Assembly (NCBI GenBank): GCA_030584025.1
Contig: CP129487.1
Span: 3,501,001-3,565,000 of the forward strand
Direction of reading: 5' to 3'
DNA from: Cyclobacteriaceae bacterium
GTDB lineage: Bacteria > Bacteroidota > Bacteroidia > Cytophagales > Cyclobacteriaceae
Length of the DNA: 64,000 nt
The notes under the pieces were generated by a model. That model was not told the DNA's origin and did no database searches. It saw only the letters and a list, made by a program, of their open reading frames with translations. Numbering within the stretch: the stretch's first letter is position 1; each line of letters opens with the position of its first letter. Position numbers and translations under genes: made by a program. Of this stretch, positions 63,701-64,000 are shown one piece after another.

Positions 63701-63867
63701 ATCATTCTTACAAACTTTACGATCTCGCCACCAACTCAGTCGTGTTTGAAGGAATTCTATTTGATAAAACCGAAATTGATGTAATCGGTCTTAACAAAGG
63801 AAGGTATCTACTAAAGATAAGTATAGATAAAGACAAGGAAGAATCACATCACATAATCATCAACTAA
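60724..63867 (+). CDS. Large secreted lipase-like protein with type IX sorting domain
   Basis: 1047 residues. A signal peptide (ILSILLMLCCMQTWAQ) is followed by an N-terminal region of unknown fold (20-285), then an alpha/beta-hydrolase-like region: PLIVVEGFDGWN (297-308), Ser404 in IGFSMGGLVARY, and FDSPHQGANIP (432-442). This recalls lipases and esterases with a G-x-S-x-G nucleophile elbow. Ig/PKD-like segments lie around 760-950 and the protein ends with a type IX secretion sorting domain from about 958 (YFPNPASEILTIEKS and KGRYLLKI). It is probably released or attached at the cell surface. The start may be the second ATG at 60727. Substrate unknown. Confidence 0.85.
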   Translation: MMKRILSILLMLCCMQTWAQVSDAWKNEIESIFQHVNRTPVTTGLLTDYGIYFTNIDKFNGIPSDTNYIELTELQSLYLSLYTCRFNINATIPEPVTVFDLVDTLGIQHSGIILITGLHLNYERFKDNAVPSLVYVSNNKIYDTPGRPTTPYEIKDAFALAPTRNWLKGGSHQFMFKPELFVSNTGKTVASLQVDFNDGQGYQTLQANVPVNVYYTTEDEKVLKFKLTYTDASFRESRTKFFVDEIPDIQARYGGLNVDTFDFPLTGFPAPKAYQGQVAGARVTVEYTNPQREIRRPLIVVEGFDGWNILTPGDPEQNYSFEDFISRRNGIDQLINYTHNGTHYATLSDALEGEDFDLIFIDFDDGTDYIQRNAYLVENIIEWVNSVKEPYNGVMQQNVVIGFSMGGLVARYALRDMELDNKTHDTRLYCSFDSPHQGANIPVGFQAAVSHLSGIGIGFGLPGITYSPASLTLGRLMPELGRAHRLLNRPAARQMLRYSVVGSGHFIFHNNSIHETFMNEYHNTLGYPQQGGIRNIVLASGSECGTDQGFAPHAEFINFSESFKLKYWINLVGNLLSPLALLTTYPQLAIGGNILTTRTDVKAQFIVNALPDQSAQRVYKGKLWVKRKILFVINTNTTLFDKEFHSLASYLPLDNNSGGIYDIAAFEIPAAFADMFSITRFSFIPTFSALDVGGGQQSITLNDITRSYSPSAPPAAPKNVVAANFFSNPTEAGFSNQIHTRITLRNGRWLFQEIIGQPAFFSCAYVCADPSIGATIAGTDVLCTTNSGFTLNNPPTGASITWAATPAGLFATTGGASSSGDGTTAALRAATTSTTGQGSITFTIPGGCGVLPITKNVWVGTRKPTGFISVVVDPWLGRIKAMVDPVPDASGYQWYRDGILYTGPGQNSDYVTMPIPRNNCSIMNYSVGVKAMNACGISATYSEIHFNPCYQGGFYYSYFPNPASEILTIEKSSLISTEISQLSLTINEKIQNNHSYKLYDLATNSVVFEGILFDKTEIDVIGLNKGRYLLKISIDKDKEESHHIIIN

Positions 63868-63898
63868 AAAAATTCTATCCTTAAACATAATTGCCTCC

Positions 63899-63931
63899 AT
63901 ATAGATTGCCGGTAGTACCGGCAATCTATAT
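63899..63931 (+). terminator. 33-bp perfect palindrome after the lipase-like gene
   Basis: Two 16-bp arms (63899-63914 and 63916-63931) pair perfectly around a single G, with a GC core (GATTGCCGGTA) and AT ends. It lies 31 bp after the stop codon and is followed by ATTT. A transcription terminator is most likely, although the T-run is short. The remaining 69 bases of the window show nothing further. Confidence 0.65.
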
Positions 63932-64000
63932 ATTTGCCCGAATCTCAAAGTCGGTGTCAAAAAAAAATCATATAACTCCTGGGACTTATAGAAGTTGGAT

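Overview
This 64 kb window is a stretch of chromosome from a member of the Bacteroidota, most likely the Cytophagales. The evidence is a -33/-7 promoter style of TTG-N19-TAnnTTTG, genes without Shine-Dalgarno sequences, a type IX secretion C-terminal sorting domain, and family markers such as DUF4286, DUF4293, DUF1573, a Rho with a large N-terminal insert and the nusB-yajC-ybbR-coaE gene order. Coding density is high and most genes are housekeeping. There is one tRNA gene (His). I see no rRNA, insertion sequence, prophage or CRISPR array.

Layout. 1-8 kb: the end of glmS, a lipoprotein, a 3-hydroxyacyl-CoA dehydrogenase-like protein, ridA, divergent glnS and gltX, and an NAD-dependent oxidoreductase. 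8-11 kb: a GNAT acetyltransferase, a prolyl oligopeptidase lipoprotein and a TspO-like membrane protein. 11.6-18.7 kb: an operon-like block of dabA, dabB and a SulP transporter with an extra C-terminal domain, preceded by a small secreted protein. This is the most distinctive part of the window and looks like a dissolved-inorganic-carbon uptake module. 18.7-25.6 kb: serS, rho, a secreted protein, a DEAD-box helicase and dihydroorotase. 25.7-32.5 kb: tRNA-His, an M28 peptidase, a dienelactone hydrolase, dxs and scpA. 32.5-42.3 kb, all on the minus strand: nusB, ytxH-like, DUF1573, yajC, ybbR-like and coaE, followed by a MFP/RND/TolC efflux set. 42.4-50.7 kb: leucine dehydrogenase, two convergent ABC half-exporters that look like partners of one MdlA/MdlB-type heterodimer, truA, a thiolase and DUF4293. 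50.9-59.8 kb: htpG, yraN, a SIS-domain isomerase, a tightly coupled lipB-unknown-exonuclease set, a toxin-antitoxin pair and rnr. 59.8-64 kb: an AT-rich intergenic region with paired palindromes, a lipoprotein of mosaic composition, and a large lipase-like protein exported by type IX secretion.

The observations most worth a second look are the DabA-DabB-SulP block with its unusual SulP tail and upstream palindromes, two intergenic hairpins built from 7-bp tandem units, the complementary degenerate motifs of the two ABC exporters, and a set of -7 boxes placed so close to ATG codons that the mRNAs should be leaderless.
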